Shown here piece by piece: positions 30,970-39,683 of a stretch of 64,000 bases of DNA (position 1 is its first letter; each line of letters starts with the position of its first letter). The translations under genes and the position numbers were made by a program. The stretch is from Citrobacter sedlakii NBRC 105722 (GTDB lineage Bacteria > Pseudomonadota > Gammaproteobacteria > Enterobacterales > Enterobacteriaceae), in assembly GCF_000759835.1 (NCBI RefSeq), contig NZ_BBNB01000001.1, positions 835,270 through 899,269 of the forward strand. The letters are read 5' to 3'. The notes beneath the pieces were generated by a model that was not told the DNA's origin, made no database searches, and was given only the letters and a program-made list of their open reading frames with translations.

Positions 30970-31677
30970 TTACCTAACCCATAAATATATTGTAAACTCT
31001 TTTCCTTTATATTCCACCGGATATTCTGGATGTTTGGTCAGCTCTGGAAGCTTTCCAAATTCATTCCAAATAGTATCACGGAAATCATCAAAAGAATTGA
31101 ACCTCTTATACTATCTACTATTTGGAAAGGAGGTGGCCCCCCTCACCGGAGTTGGTGACAAAAAATTCAGTCAATGTTTATCTCCTGATAGTTTTATCAC
31201 TGTTATGAGTAGTCGTTCCTGGTTGATTTTGGATCCCGCAGGAAATATCTGTTGGTGATCGTTAAGATCACGTTCGTCCGGTACAGGAAATGGCCGTGTC
31301 GTGTGTTCATCTTTGCTTTCAACGGGCTCTTCGGCGGAACCTGCGTCGTTAAAACCTTTCTCCTTCAGGCAGGATTTTGCATAGACCGGCGCCACACAGG
31401 GAAATTGCGTTGAGCCATATTCCGTGGCGAGCTTGATGCAATCCTCGCTATGCCTGCCTTCAATCCGCAGCCATAGGTAGCTGTAACCGAAGTCGCGCTC
31501 GCAATAAGGCAGACACACAGCAAACCGCTAGTTCATCTGGCTATCGGCAAAATGTAGGTATTCAGCTTATGGGTATCGTCCATCGCCGTGCGCCAGTAAA
31601 TTCCCACCTCAGACAGGATACGCTGAATGAACTGCAGGTCCGTTTTCCTCTACTGAGTGATAAGATCACGCGGCGAG
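30970..31677 (-). pseudogene. Degenerate vgrG fragment joined to a bacteriocin-like toxin tail
   Basis: From about 31677 to 31404 the minus strand reads as decayed VgrG (IYWRTAMDD, a frameshifted TYI/DSQ segment, then SYLWLR and CIKLATEYG after an internal deletion). From 31403 it continues into CVAPVYAKSCLKEKGFNDAG, a stretch typical of T6SS effectors linked to pyocin-like domains, then passes in-frame stops (31171-31173 TGA, 31111-31113 TAG) and ends with FNSFDDFRDTIWNEFGKL...IYLWVR before a TAA at 30970. FNSFDDFR resembles the start of colicin/pyocin nuclease domains, but no HNH residues are seen. It is a dead cassette at the left end of the array. Confidence 0.65.
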
Positions 31678-31682
31678 ATATA

Positions 31683-32396
31683 TTAAAGCTCCGTCATCAA
31701 CGGTAACAGACCAAGATCCAGAAGCTTAATTTCTATATCGTTAGCTTTGCCGATGTTTTCTTTGTTGTTTCCATCGAATATTTCTTCGGTTGACACAACA
31801 ATAGTTCCTTTTTGCTTCTCACCATCGAAAATTGGTACTATTTTTGCAACTTCGGGGATTAATTCTGGTAATATTATAGCTGGTATATAAATCATCCAAC
31901 CCACGCTAATTCGATCAGGAAAAATATTACTACCATTATTACAATACCCATTCGTATTTACATGTGCATATATTTGACCTTTATCACAAACCAGAGATAT
32001 TAAAAAGGCAATAACTTTGTCTAAACTTATATCTGTTTCATTACAAGTAATGCTAACATCCAAATTTGTTTTTTGATATTTTCAATGTGTTTTTTTATGT
32101 AGTTAATTGAACATATTTTGCTATCAGTTTCACCATCCCAGCCCCCTTCTATAATCAGCGGATAATTTTTTTTACTTGACTGCGCCATCTTTCGATGACG
32201 TACGGCTCAGCTTTTTTATGATCAAACACTACATGCTCAAGTGCCTGCTTTCTTGAATATCCTTTCTCATACCACTTTTTTTTGTTCCCAACAACACATC
32301 AATCAATCCTGTGATATAAAAAAGCTCATCAAGACATAACTCAACGCTAGGAGACTGAGTATCTTCATAGTAAGCACTTGCTGTTATTCTTATCAT
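31683..32396 (-). pseudogene. Imm52-like immunity gene broken by frameshifts
   Basis: The ATG at 32396 overlaps the stop of the preceding toxin tail, as in intact cassettes. The reading frame matches the family (LCLDELFYITGLID, then WYEKGYSRKQALEHVVF, then FPDRISVGWMIYIPAIILPEL and the conserved C-terminus ending PLMTEL) only if one A is added at each of three A runs, near 32276-32283, 32166-32173 and 32075. The three losses add up to one codon, so the last 126 codons (from 32063) are back in the original frame. Confidence 0.75.
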
Positions 32397-32726
32397 GGCA
32401 CCCACCTTGTGATTATATCCTTAAAGTCTTTAAACATTTTTGAAAAATACCGATAACTCACTGGTTGCATAAATATCCACACAATTTTTAAAGGGTGATT
32501 AACTGTCGCAACAGCTTGATGTCGCCCAGCTTGGCTCAAGCCACTTTGATAGTTCAGCTGGCTGTCGGCAAATATGTACGTATCCAGACCGCGCACATCG
32601 TCCATCTCCGTGCGCCAGTAAATCCCCACCTCGGACAGAATGCGCCGAATGAACTGTAAATCCGTTTCCCGCCACTGGGTAATAAGTTCACGCGGCGGGT
32701 AGGTGCGCTCCAGTCTGAATTCAAAG
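32393..32726 (-). pseudogene. VgrG internal fragment fused to the tail of a Tox-REase-5 toxin
   Basis: VgrG sequence begins right at the stop codon of the upstream immunity gene (32727) with FEFRLERTYPPRELITQW and runs to NYQ at 32547. After a 13-bp junction it continues in the same frame with the C-terminal part of the nuclease toxin, QAGRHQAVATVNHPLKIVW to RWVP (32533-32393). All VgrG C-terminal domains, the chaperones and the catalytic part of the toxin are deleted. There is no good start codon apart from internal ones, so it is a deletion scar. Confidence 0.85.
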
Positions 32727-33419
32727 TTACAATCCTTTGATTAAAGGTAATAAACCATTCGCTGCTAGTTCTATCTCCACATTATTTGCGCATGTAATAT
32801 CAAATGGCTCTTTACCATTAAACACTGATTTAGATACAACTATGGTTCCGGCATTGTTTTCGATATCAAATACTTTATATGCGGATGGAACATGCTCGTG
32901 TTTTATCCTTACAGGCAAATATAACATCCAACCAACTGGTAATCGATCATCAAACACTTCCCTTTGATTGAGTCTATATTGCTCTGTATCAAGGAGTATA
33001 TATTTAAAGCACCATCCATTATAATTAACCATGGCCTTAAATATATAAACAAAATTATCTACATCATTATAACCAGATAATGACTTAATTGTCACCGTGA
33101 GTAAATATCTTTCATTTGAAATAGATGGTGTATTTTTATATAAAATGGTTATGATACTATCATCTTCATTTTCATCAGCCAGAACTATGCTTATAGACTT
33201 CTTATTTACAATCAAATAATCGACATAGGCCAATGCATCTTCAGAAATACCAAGTTCGTTTAGGGCTATAATTTTCTTTGAAGGATGTGCAATTAACCAA
33301 ATTTTTTTCTTCTCAACCCAACTGGGCAAAGTATCAATCAAATATCTCAGCTCTTTAATCAACTGAACAGCAGTTAAAATATCTTTTCTGTAAAGTAAAG
33401 AATGAATTTTGTAATGCAT
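32727..33419 (-). CDS. Divergent Imm52-like immunity protein, orphan
   Basis: From the ATG at 33419, with GAGGTGG five bases upstream, the product has 230 residues: MHYKIHSLLYRKDILTAVQL... The C-terminal half shares the family plan of the other immunity genes in the array: DRLPVGWMLYLPV, NAGTIVVSKSVFNGKE, ANNVEIELAANGLLPLIKGL. The N-terminal half is very different. It is AT-rich. No cognate toxin is left upstream; it follows a vgrG fragment directly. The frame can be extended to 33701, but that part is vgrG read in the wrong frame. Confidence 0.72.
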   Translation of the reverse strand: MHYKIHSLLYRKDILTAVQLIKELRYLIDTLPSWVEKKKIWLIAHPSKKIIALNELGISEDALAYVDYLIVNKKSISIVLADENEDDSIITILYKNTPSISNERYLLTVTIKSLSGYNDVDNFVYIFKAMVNYNGWCFKYILLDTEQYRLNQREVFDDRLPVGWMLYLPVRIKHEHVPSAYKVFDIENNAGTIVVSKSVFNGKEPFDITCANNVEIELAANGLLPLIKGL

Positions 33420-33472
33420 AAAACCACCTCGATCTGGATATATATTTTTTATGTCATCTAAAGGCATAGGTT

Positions 33473-33788
33473 TTGAGCTGCGTTTTGCCGTATTCCGTGG
33501 CGAGTTTGATGTGCTCCTCACCGCGCTTGTCTTCCATCCGCAATTTTGAGTTGGCAGGCGTCCGGAGGATGTTCCGGGTGTGGTTGTCCCGCGTGACGAC
33601 CGCACCGGTGGCCATGTTGTGCCAGATCCGTACGTTCCATACCGATTCCGCCGCGCCGTCAAACAGACCCGACGGCTCGCTGTACGGCAGGCGCACGTCA
33701 AACTGATAGTTCAGTTGGCTGTCGGCAAATATGTACGTAACCAGACCGCGCACGTCGTCCATCTCCGTGCGTCAGTAAATCCCTACTT
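33473..33788 (-). pseudogene. vgrG internal fragment with stop codon and internal deletion
   Basis: Minus-strand VgrG homology from EVGIY (near 33788) through a TGA in place of the Trp codon (33772-33774), RTEMDDVRGLVTYIFADSQLNYQFDV, to HNMATGAVVTRDN. There a deletion between short TRD-coding repeats jumps to NILRTPANSKLRMEDKRGEEHIKL, ending at KTQL near 33473. The right border lies 15 bp from an immunity stop and is the same junction as in the fragment at 35518-35856. Confidence 0.85.
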
Positions 33789-33802
33789 CGTGACTCTCAG
33801 AG

Positions 33803-34576
33803 TTAAAGCTCTGTCATCAGTGGTAAAAAGCCAAGATCCAGAAGCTTAATTTCAATGTCGTTAGCTTTGCCTATGTGTTCTTTATTATTTCCTTCAAATA
33901 TTTCCTCAGTTGAAACAACGATTGTTCCAATCTGTTTGTCACCTTTTTGGACAGGAACTACTCTGGCAGCATCTGGAATCAGGCTAGGTAAAATAATGGC
34001 AGGTATGAATATCATCCATCCGCAAGATATTCTGTCAGGAAATACTTTTTTATATACTTCGTCATATCCATTTTCTTTAGGGATTATTTCGGAAAAACCA
34101 TAACCACCAGATTCTACACAGGAATAAGTACAGCCATCGGTTAAATGTAACAAAAAAGTTAAAAACCCAATCATTTTTTCAGTGTTAAGACTTGTTTGAT
34201 TCAACTCTATAGAAAAACCGACAACCAAACTTAGAGGATTTTTTCTGCGGTGAGTACTGGAATATGACTGATAGCAATCCACTCCTGCACTATCTTCATC
34301 AGACCCACCATCCCAAATTCCAGCGGTCCAATTCGGATAGTCTTTTTTATACTCCTTTTCCCAACGGCTAAGAACATCTTCGGATAGCCCATCCTCAGTA
34401 AATACTTTGTATTGCAGGGCCTGCTTTCTTGAATATCCTTGTTCATACCATGTCCTTTTAGTCCCTAAAAGCTCATCCAATTGTTTTGTAACTCCCTGAA
34501 AAAGAGTTGCAAGTTCAACTGGTTTTATTGATTCACTGCGGCCAAACTCATGTTCTATTCTGAAATCTAACTTCAT
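33803..34576 (-). CDS. Imm52-like immunity protein to the adjacent nuclease toxin
   Basis: A 257-residue cytoplasmic protein whose ATG overlaps the toxin stop (ATGA), a typical toxin-immunity arrangement. Family marks are WYEQGYSRKQALQYKVF (near 65-81), FPDRISCGWMIFIPAIILPSLIPDAARVV (shortened) and the C-terminus KANDIEIKLLDLGFLPLMTEL, shared almost letter for letter by all members in the array, while the centre varies. By comparison with TseT-TsiT of Pseudomonas aeruginosa it should neutralise the nuclease at 34573-35337. That toxin appears catalytically dead, so this gene may persist as protection against relatives. Confidence 0.78.
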   Translation of the reverse strand: MKLDFRIEHEFGRSESIKPVELATLFQGVTKQLDELLGTKRTWYEQGYSRKQALQYKVFTEDGLSEDVLSRWEKEYKKDYPNWTAGIWDGGSDEDSAGVDCYQSYSSTHRRKNPLSLVVGFSIELNQTSLNTEKMIGFLTFLLHLTDGCTYSCVESGGYGFSEIIPKENGYDEVYKKVFPDRISCGWMIFIPAIILPSLIPDAARVVPVQKGDKQIGTIVVSTEEIFEGNNKEHIGKANDIEIKLLDLGFLPLMTEL

Positions 34577-35337
34577 GGCTGATACCTTACAATTATGTCT
34601 TTAAATCCAATAAACATCCTTTGAAAATAGGCAAAGCTAATCGGCTGCATAAAAATCCAAACCACTTTTAATGGTTTATTTATTGTTGCAACTGCCTGAT
34701 GTCGGCTAGCCTGATTCACTGCACTCCTGTCACCTTTCCACCAATGTTTTTTTTGTCGAGAGCTGATCAAAAACTGATCATATCGCGCCTTGGCCCCCCA
34801 GAATTGACACAACTTATCTTTCCAGCCATCAAACGATACGCCGCAATATTTAAACTCCTGTATCTGCTGCGTCTCCCGATTATAAAACGTGCCGCAGATT
34901 CTTGTCTGGTAGCTGATTGTGACCATGCTCCAGCGCGAGCAACGCCTTACCATCGGCATCACCTTACCTTCCGGTGGGCAGTTTTCACAGGTCTTTTCAT
35001 CCGTCTTCACCTGTGCTCCTGCTCTGGTCTCGACGCCCTCATAACTTACCGTTTCTGAGTAATCCATATCGTCTTCCCAGAAATCACCGTGCGTCTCTGC
35101 GCTGACAACCATCGGGTCATTCAGAATGGGATCATACTTTTTCCCCTGATAGCCAAACCCTCCGTTACCCTGACGCGCCCCACTGCCTGAATCAGGATAA
35201 AACATATCCTCATCTTCCCAGCTTCCATTGCTGCTTCCCGCACCGGGAAATGTCGATGCGCCCGTCGCACCACCGGCCACACCGACACTTCCGGTTGCGG
35301 CCCCCCCCACGCCTCCCCCCGTCAGGATCATACCCAT
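34573..35337 (-). CDS. Tox-REase-5 (TseT-like) effector with catalytic Glu replaced by Gly
   Basis: A 254-residue T6SS effector of the restriction-endonuclease-fold toxin 5 family. The N-terminus is a Gly/Ala-rich segment (MGMILTGGGVGGAATGS), then an acidic linker, a CENCPPEGK cysteine motif near 126, YQTRICG near 150, and the nuclease core GVSFDGWKDKLCQFWGAKARYDQF (shortened in thought to FDGW and WGAKA). In the two sister toxins the core reads WEAKA, the E-x-K of the PD-(D/E)xK active site; here a GAG to GGG change gives Gly. The toxin is therefore probably inactive. Confidence 0.8.
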   Translation of the reverse strand: MGMILTGGGVGGAATGSVGVAGGATGASTFPGAGSSNGSWEDEDMFYPDSGSGARQGNGGFGYQGKKYDPILNDPMVVSAETHGDFWEDDMDYSETVSYEGVETRAGAQVKTDEKTCENCPPEGKVMPMVRRCSRWSMVTISYQTRICGTFYNRETQQIQEFKYCGVSFDGWKDKLCQFWGAKARYDQFLISSRQKKHWWKGDRSAVNQASRHQAVATINKPLKVVWIFMQPISFAYFQRMFIGFKDIIVRYQP

Positions 35338-35516
35338 CAGAGTCCCCTCCTTTCCCTGTTTATCATCACATGCTTATAATCTTCAACCCGCTGGTCTGCT
35401 GAATATCCATTCGGCGTTCTCAGCCATTTATCCACTTCGGGTTTCAGATAAAAACCGGGCCAGAAGGCCTCCAGGAACAAAAAATCTCGCTTCACATTTT
35501 TTTCTTTAAGGGGAAG
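34573..35516. repeat. Duplicated toxin/co-chaperone segment, copy 1
   Basis: Almost identical at DNA level to 36596-37539 over the 3' part of the co-chaperone gene and the N-terminal two thirds of the toxin; it diverges in the toxin tail and immunity gene. The matching immunity/vgrG borders at 33763-33866 and 35830-35934 are also near-identical, showing a tandem duplication followed by replacement of the variable parts. Confidence 0.85.
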
Positions 35517-35517
35517 G
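35337..35517 (-). pseudogene. 3' half of the small co-chaperone gene
   Basis: Matches the C-terminal part of the 114-residue protein at 41170-41514, from LPLKEKNVKRDF to VEDYKHVMINRERRGL. The stop TGA overlaps the toxin ATG. The 5' half is replaced by a vgrG fragment joined out of frame at about 35517. Confidence 0.85.
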
Positions 35518-35856
35518 GATTCGGCTCCGGGCTGGTATCATCACCGGCGACACGGTAAGGCACTGCATAGCGGTAATGCTCCCCGGTGGTGACCGCATCA
35601 TCACGCACGCTGACCGACGCATCCATCAGCGTTGAGGCGGTCCGGTAGTTGTAGTCCCGCGTGGCGACCGCGCCGGTGGCAATATTGTGCCAGGTCCGTA
35701 CGTCCCATACCGATTCCGCCGCGCCGTCAAACAGACCCGACGGCTTGCTGTACGGCAGGCGCACTTCAAACTGATAGTTCAGCTGGCTGTCGGCAAATAT
35801 GTACGTAACCAGACCGCGCACGTCGTCCATCTCCGTGCGCCAGTAAATCCCTACTT
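35518..35856 (-). pseudogene. vgrG internal fragment joined to the co-chaperone gene
   Basis: Minus-strand VgrG homology from EVGIYWRTEMDDV (near 35856) to GDDTSPEP (near 35520), without start codon or C-terminal domains. After the junction the frame reads a few codons of the co-chaperone gene in the wrong phase and stops. The right border lies 14 bp from the immunity stop codon. Confidence 0.87.
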
Positions 35857-35870
35857 CGTGACTCTCAGAG

Positions 35871-36608
35871 TTAAAGCTCTGTCATCAGTGGTAAAAAGCC
35901 AAGATCCAGAAGCTTAATTTCAATGTCGTTAGCTTTGCCTATGTGTTCTTTGTTGTTACCATCGAATATTTCCTCAGTAGACACAACAATAGTACCTTTC
36001 TGTTTCTCGCCCTCCATTACTGGCACTACCCTGGCTGCTTCTGGAATTAACTCAATCAAGACCATGTATGGAATGTATAACATCCAACCTACAGCCAGTC
36101 TGTCCGGGAATACATTCCGCCCCAACAGATTGTATCCATTTGAATCGATGCTTATATAGGAGCAATTAAAAAACAAAGCCAGGTGTGATAAGAAGGATAT
36201 AAATCGGCACAATAGGGTTCCTTCATTATTTACAACTAAACTTAATTCCACTGAAACTCTATTTTTCTCATCGTAAAACATTTTTCTATAAGAGATACCG
36301 CAGCTATTTTCATCATCATTGGCATCCCACACGCTATCAACAAACATTGGTATATTTTTTTTATATCGTCGTTCCCATTTCAAACGAGTGTTATCTGTTA
36401 TACTTCCATTCTGAAATGCCACCTGATTTAGAGCCTGTTTTCTTGAGTAACCCGTTTCATACCAATCCTTTTCTACCTGAGATAAATTATTAATTTGCGA
36501 TATGATAAAAGTAAAGTGTTCAATTATTTGTGAAAGCTGAATATCATCATTTTTGATGCGAAAATCAAAGTCTACAACAAAACGTGTACCCATAGTTAAG
36601 GCTCCCAT
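35871..36608 (-). CDS. Imm52-like immunity protein
   Basis: A 245-residue protein overlapping the toxin gene upstream by 13 bp. It has WYETGYSRKQALNQVAF (near 61-77), NVFPDRLAVGWMLYIPYMVLIEL (shortened) and the shared C-terminus ending LGFLPLMTEL. Predicted to bind and block the Tox-REase-5 nuclease at 36596-37360. The centre differs strongly from its neighbours, in keeping with toxin-specific recognition. Confidence 0.8.
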   Translation of the reverse strand: MGALTMGTRFVVDFDFRIKNDDIQLSQIIEHFTFIISQINNLSQVEKDWYETGYSRKQALNQVAFQNGSITDNTRLKWERRYKKNIPMFVDSVWDANDDENSCGISYRKMFYDEKNRVSVELSLVVNNEGTLLCRFISFLSHLALFFNCSYISIDSNGYNLLGRNVFPDRLAVGWMLYIPYMVLIELIPEAARVVPVMEGEKQKGTIVVSTEEIFDGNNKEHIGKANDIEIKLLDLGFLPLMTEL

Positions 36609-37360
36609 CTGACAAGTATATCTTTAAATCTTATGAAGATTTTTGAAAAGTAGTAGCAACTCATCGGCTGCATAAAAATCCAGACGACTTTTAAAGGATG
36701 ATTTACTGTCGCAACAGCTTGATGACGCCCAGCTTGATTAATTGCACTGTTATCTCCTCGCCACCAATCTTTCTTCGAACCATCACCCCTGAAAAACTGA
36801 TCATATCGCGCCTTGGCCTCCCAGAACTGACACAGCTTATCTTTCCAGCCATCAAACGATACGCCACAATATTTAAACTCCTGTATCTGCTGCGTCTCCC
36901 GATTATAAAACGTGCCGCAGATTCTTGTCTGGTAGCTGATTGTGACCATACTCCAGCGCGAGCAACGCCTTACCATCGGCATCACCTTACCTTCCGGTGG
37001 GCAGTTTTCACAGGTCTTTTCATCCGTCTTCGCCTGTGCTCCTGCGCTGGTCTCGACGCCCTCATAACTTACCGTTTCTGAGTAATCCATATCGTCTTCC
37101 CAGAAATCACCGTGCGTCTCTGCGCTGACAACCATCGGGTCATTCAGAATGGGATCATACTTTTTCCCCTGATAGCCAAACCCTCCGTTACCCTGACGCA
37201 CCCCACTGCCTGAGTCAGGATAAAACATATCCTCATCTTCCCAGCTTCCATTGCTGCTTCCCGCACCGGGAAATGTCGATGCGCCCGTCGCACCACCGGC
37301 CACACCGACACTTCCGGTTGCGGCCCCCCCCACGCCTCCCCCCGTCAGGATCATACCCAT
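36596..37360 (-). CDS. Tox-REase-5 (TseT-like) nuclease effector
   Basis: A 254-residue toxin with the same layout as its sisters: Gly/Ala-rich N-terminus, acidic linker, CENCPPEGK, YQTRICG and an intact nuclease core with FDGW and FWEAKARYDQFF (Glu-x-Lys present). The last third varies (RGDGSKKDWWRGDNSA, then a tail ending VRWEP). The family is known from P. aeruginosa TseT, delivered by PAAR/VgrG with a DUF4123 chaperone and a small co-chaperone. Its own co-chaperone gene has a nonsense mutation and its DUF4123 gene is reduced to a stub, so delivery from this cassette is doubtful. Confidence 0.82.
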   Translation of the reverse strand: MGMILTGGGVGGAATGSVGVAGGATGASTFPGAGSSNGSWEDEDMFYPDSGSGVRQGNGGFGYQGKKYDPILNDPMVVSAETHGDFWEDDMDYSETVSYEGVETSAGAQAKTDEKTCENCPPEGKVMPMVRRCSRWSMVTISYQTRICGTFYNRETQQIQEFKYCGVSFDGWKDKLCQFWEAKARYDQFFRGDGSKKDWWRGDNSAINQAGRHQAVATVNHPLKVVWIFMQPMSCYYFSKIFIRFKDILVRWEP

Positions 37361-37704
37361 CAGAGTCCCCTCCTTTCCCTGTTTATCATCACATGCTTAT
37401 AATCTTAAACCCGCTGGTCAGTTGAATATCCATTCGGCGTTCTCAGCCATTTATCCACTTCGGGTTTCAGATAAAAACCGGGCCAGAAGGCCTCCAGGAA
37501 CAAAAAATCTCGCTTCACATTTTTTTCTTTAAGGGGAAGAGTATTGGCATAATCCAGGGCTTTTCTCAGGCGCACATGGAACGTGTCATCCGGTTCAGTA
37601 ATTCCCGGAAATTTCTTCTTCAGTCTTAGCGTGGTATCGCGAACAAAATCATCATCTTCCATTTTGTCCATACCAACACACTGCTCTTCAGACAGCTTCA
37701 GCAT
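37360..37704 (-). pseudogene. Small co-chaperone gene with a nonsense codon near its end
   Basis: MLKLSEEQCVGMDKMEDDDF... runs 99 codons to a TAA at 37405-37407. Beyond it the same frame continues DYKHVMINRERRGL to a TGA overlapping the toxin start, exactly like the intact 114-residue copy, where the codon after QRV is GAA (Glu). A single G-to-T change therefore shortens the protein by 15 residues; it may still be partly functional. Confidence 0.85.
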
Positions 37705-39677
37705 ATGAACTCCCTTTGCTTAAATGACCAGACTTCTCCGTCCACTATTGTCAGCCATTCCCGCATTAAACCTGTCAGCTCCCGGTTTACATGAGGAACA
37801 ACATTACCGACTGTATTAGTTAACCTAAATTGAAGATTATATAGGGAGTGAATTTGCTGAATCATTTTTGATTCTATCGGTATTGTATTTGCTCCCGCAG
37901 CCATCGTCCTTTTCACTTTGCGTATATACGATGCTGTCGTGCCGTATTCAACCTTCCCTGCCTCCAGCCGCAGGAAGCTCCCCCCGCCGATCAGCGTGAT
38001 ACGTTTTTTCCCGGCAAAAGAGATGTCACCCGCTGAGCTCATCGTCAGCTTCTTCTCCGCAAACAGCCGCATACTGGCGTTTTGCGCCTGAACATCGACT
38101 GGCCCCTCCCCGGATTTCAGGTTCAGTTGTCCGGTGCGCGCAAAAAGCCCCAGCTTTTCTCCGGCCAGCGCGGTCAGGTTGCCCATTGTTCCGGTGCTGA
38201 TATCCCCCCCGGCGTTGATGACGACATTTTTCGTGGCCGTCATTTGCATATCTTCACCGCTGGTCAGCGCCATCCCTTCCGGGGCCGAGAAAAGTACAGC
38301 TTCGTTAAGCGGTTTCAGCCGCTGTTCGAACATCCGTATCTGACTGTCCACGTCCGCCTTCAGCGCCCGCGCCTGTTCTGCGGCCATTTCCAGCTGCTGC
38401 AGTTGCTGGTTAAGCCGGTCGATTTCCTTAAGCGCAGCGCTCATATCCAGTGCGTCACCCTGCGCCTTCGCCTGCACATCCGCGCTGACAAACAGTCCCT
38501 TCCCGGCACGGATTGCGCCCCACTCATCGGTGCGCAGCTCAGTGCCCTGGCCGCGACGTTGTCCCTGGCTGTCCACCAGGTGACCTGTATTCAACTGGGT
38601 TTTGCCGTACTCCGTGGCGAGCTTGATATGCTCCTCACCACGTTTGTCTTCCATCCGCAGCTTGTTATTCGCCGGGGTGCGCAGTACGTTGCGGGTGTGG
38701 TTGTCGCGATTAACGATGTCGGGATGTTCAGAATCATGCAGGGCGTGGGAGATATACGGCAGGTCAATATCACCGTTGCTGTAGGCAATCGCCACTTCGG
38801 TTCCGTCGGTGAGCGGCATATGCCAGCCGTACGTCTCTCCCGCATACGGCTTCGCCATCCGCAGCCACAGGTAGCCGTAACCGGGCTCTGTCGCCTCCCG
38901 GTCAAAGTCCAGCCTGACCCGGTAACGCCCCTGCGCGTCCAGATGAGCGTAAATATCGTTCTTCTCCCGGCTCTCGACCCGGGCAGGCAGGGTGCCGTGG
39001 ATTTCAGGACGCGGGATTTCCGCCGGGCGGAAACAGTACCGCTCGGTGTAAGGCATGCCCCATACCGACACATGCAGGCGGGAATCCCGGGCGCCCCGGA
39101 AGGTCACAAGCGTAAGGAGCACGCCCTCTTTCAGCGCGCTGATGACATCGCCCTGCGGCTCCAGCACCTGCCCCGGCGCGAGGTGTGCGGCGTTGCTGAA
39201 CAGGTGCACTCTGGCCGATTTATTCAGTTCGCGCTCGTGGTGGATACGCGCGTAAAATGCCCCGCTCTCCGTTTCCGGCTCAGAGGTGGTGTCATCGCCC
39301 GCTTCGCGGTACGGCGCTGCGTAGCGGTAATGCTCCCCGGTGGTGACCGCATCGTTACGCACGCTGACTGTCGCATCCATCGGCGTGGTGGCGGTCCGGT
39401 AGTTGTAGTCCCGCGTGGTGACGGTCCCGGTGGCGATGTTGTGCCAGGTCCGTACGTCCCACACCGATTCCGCCGCGCCGTCAAACAGACCCGATGGCTC
39501 GCTGTATGGCAGGCGCACGTCAAACTGATAGTTCAGCTGGCTGTCGGCAAATATGTACGTATCCAGACCGCGCACGTCGTCCATCTCCGTGCGCCAGTAA
39601 ATCCCCACTTCAGACAGAATGCGCCGGATGAACTGCAAATCCGTTTCCCGCCACTGGGTGATAAGTTCACGCGACGA
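37698..39677 (-). pseudogene. 5'-truncated vgrG fused to the end of a DUF4123 chaperone gene
   Basis: VgrG homology begins near 39677 (RELITQWRETDLQF, about residue 150 of the complete protein), 6 bp after the immunity stop, with no start codon except a TTG at 39638. It continues through the gp5-like OB domain, the coiled coil (LNQQLQQLEMAAEQARAL) and the DUF2345 needle. After the variable C-terminal stretch ending VVPHVN it runs in frame into RELTGLMREWLT...SFKQREFIC, the last 28 residues of the DUF4123 chaperone. The rest of the chaperone is deleted. Confidence 0.88.
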
Positions 39678-39683
39678 GGTAGA

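Noticed and set aside
30881..31258. 125-codon plus-strand open frame at the left end of the array
   Set aside because: It is opposite a decayed toxin frame whose minus-strand reading has recognisable motifs; the plus-strand reading has none.
32727..33701. 324-residue protein read as one gene
   Set aside because: The first 78 codons are vgrG DNA in the wrong frame; the real gene starts at 33419, where a ribosome site is found.
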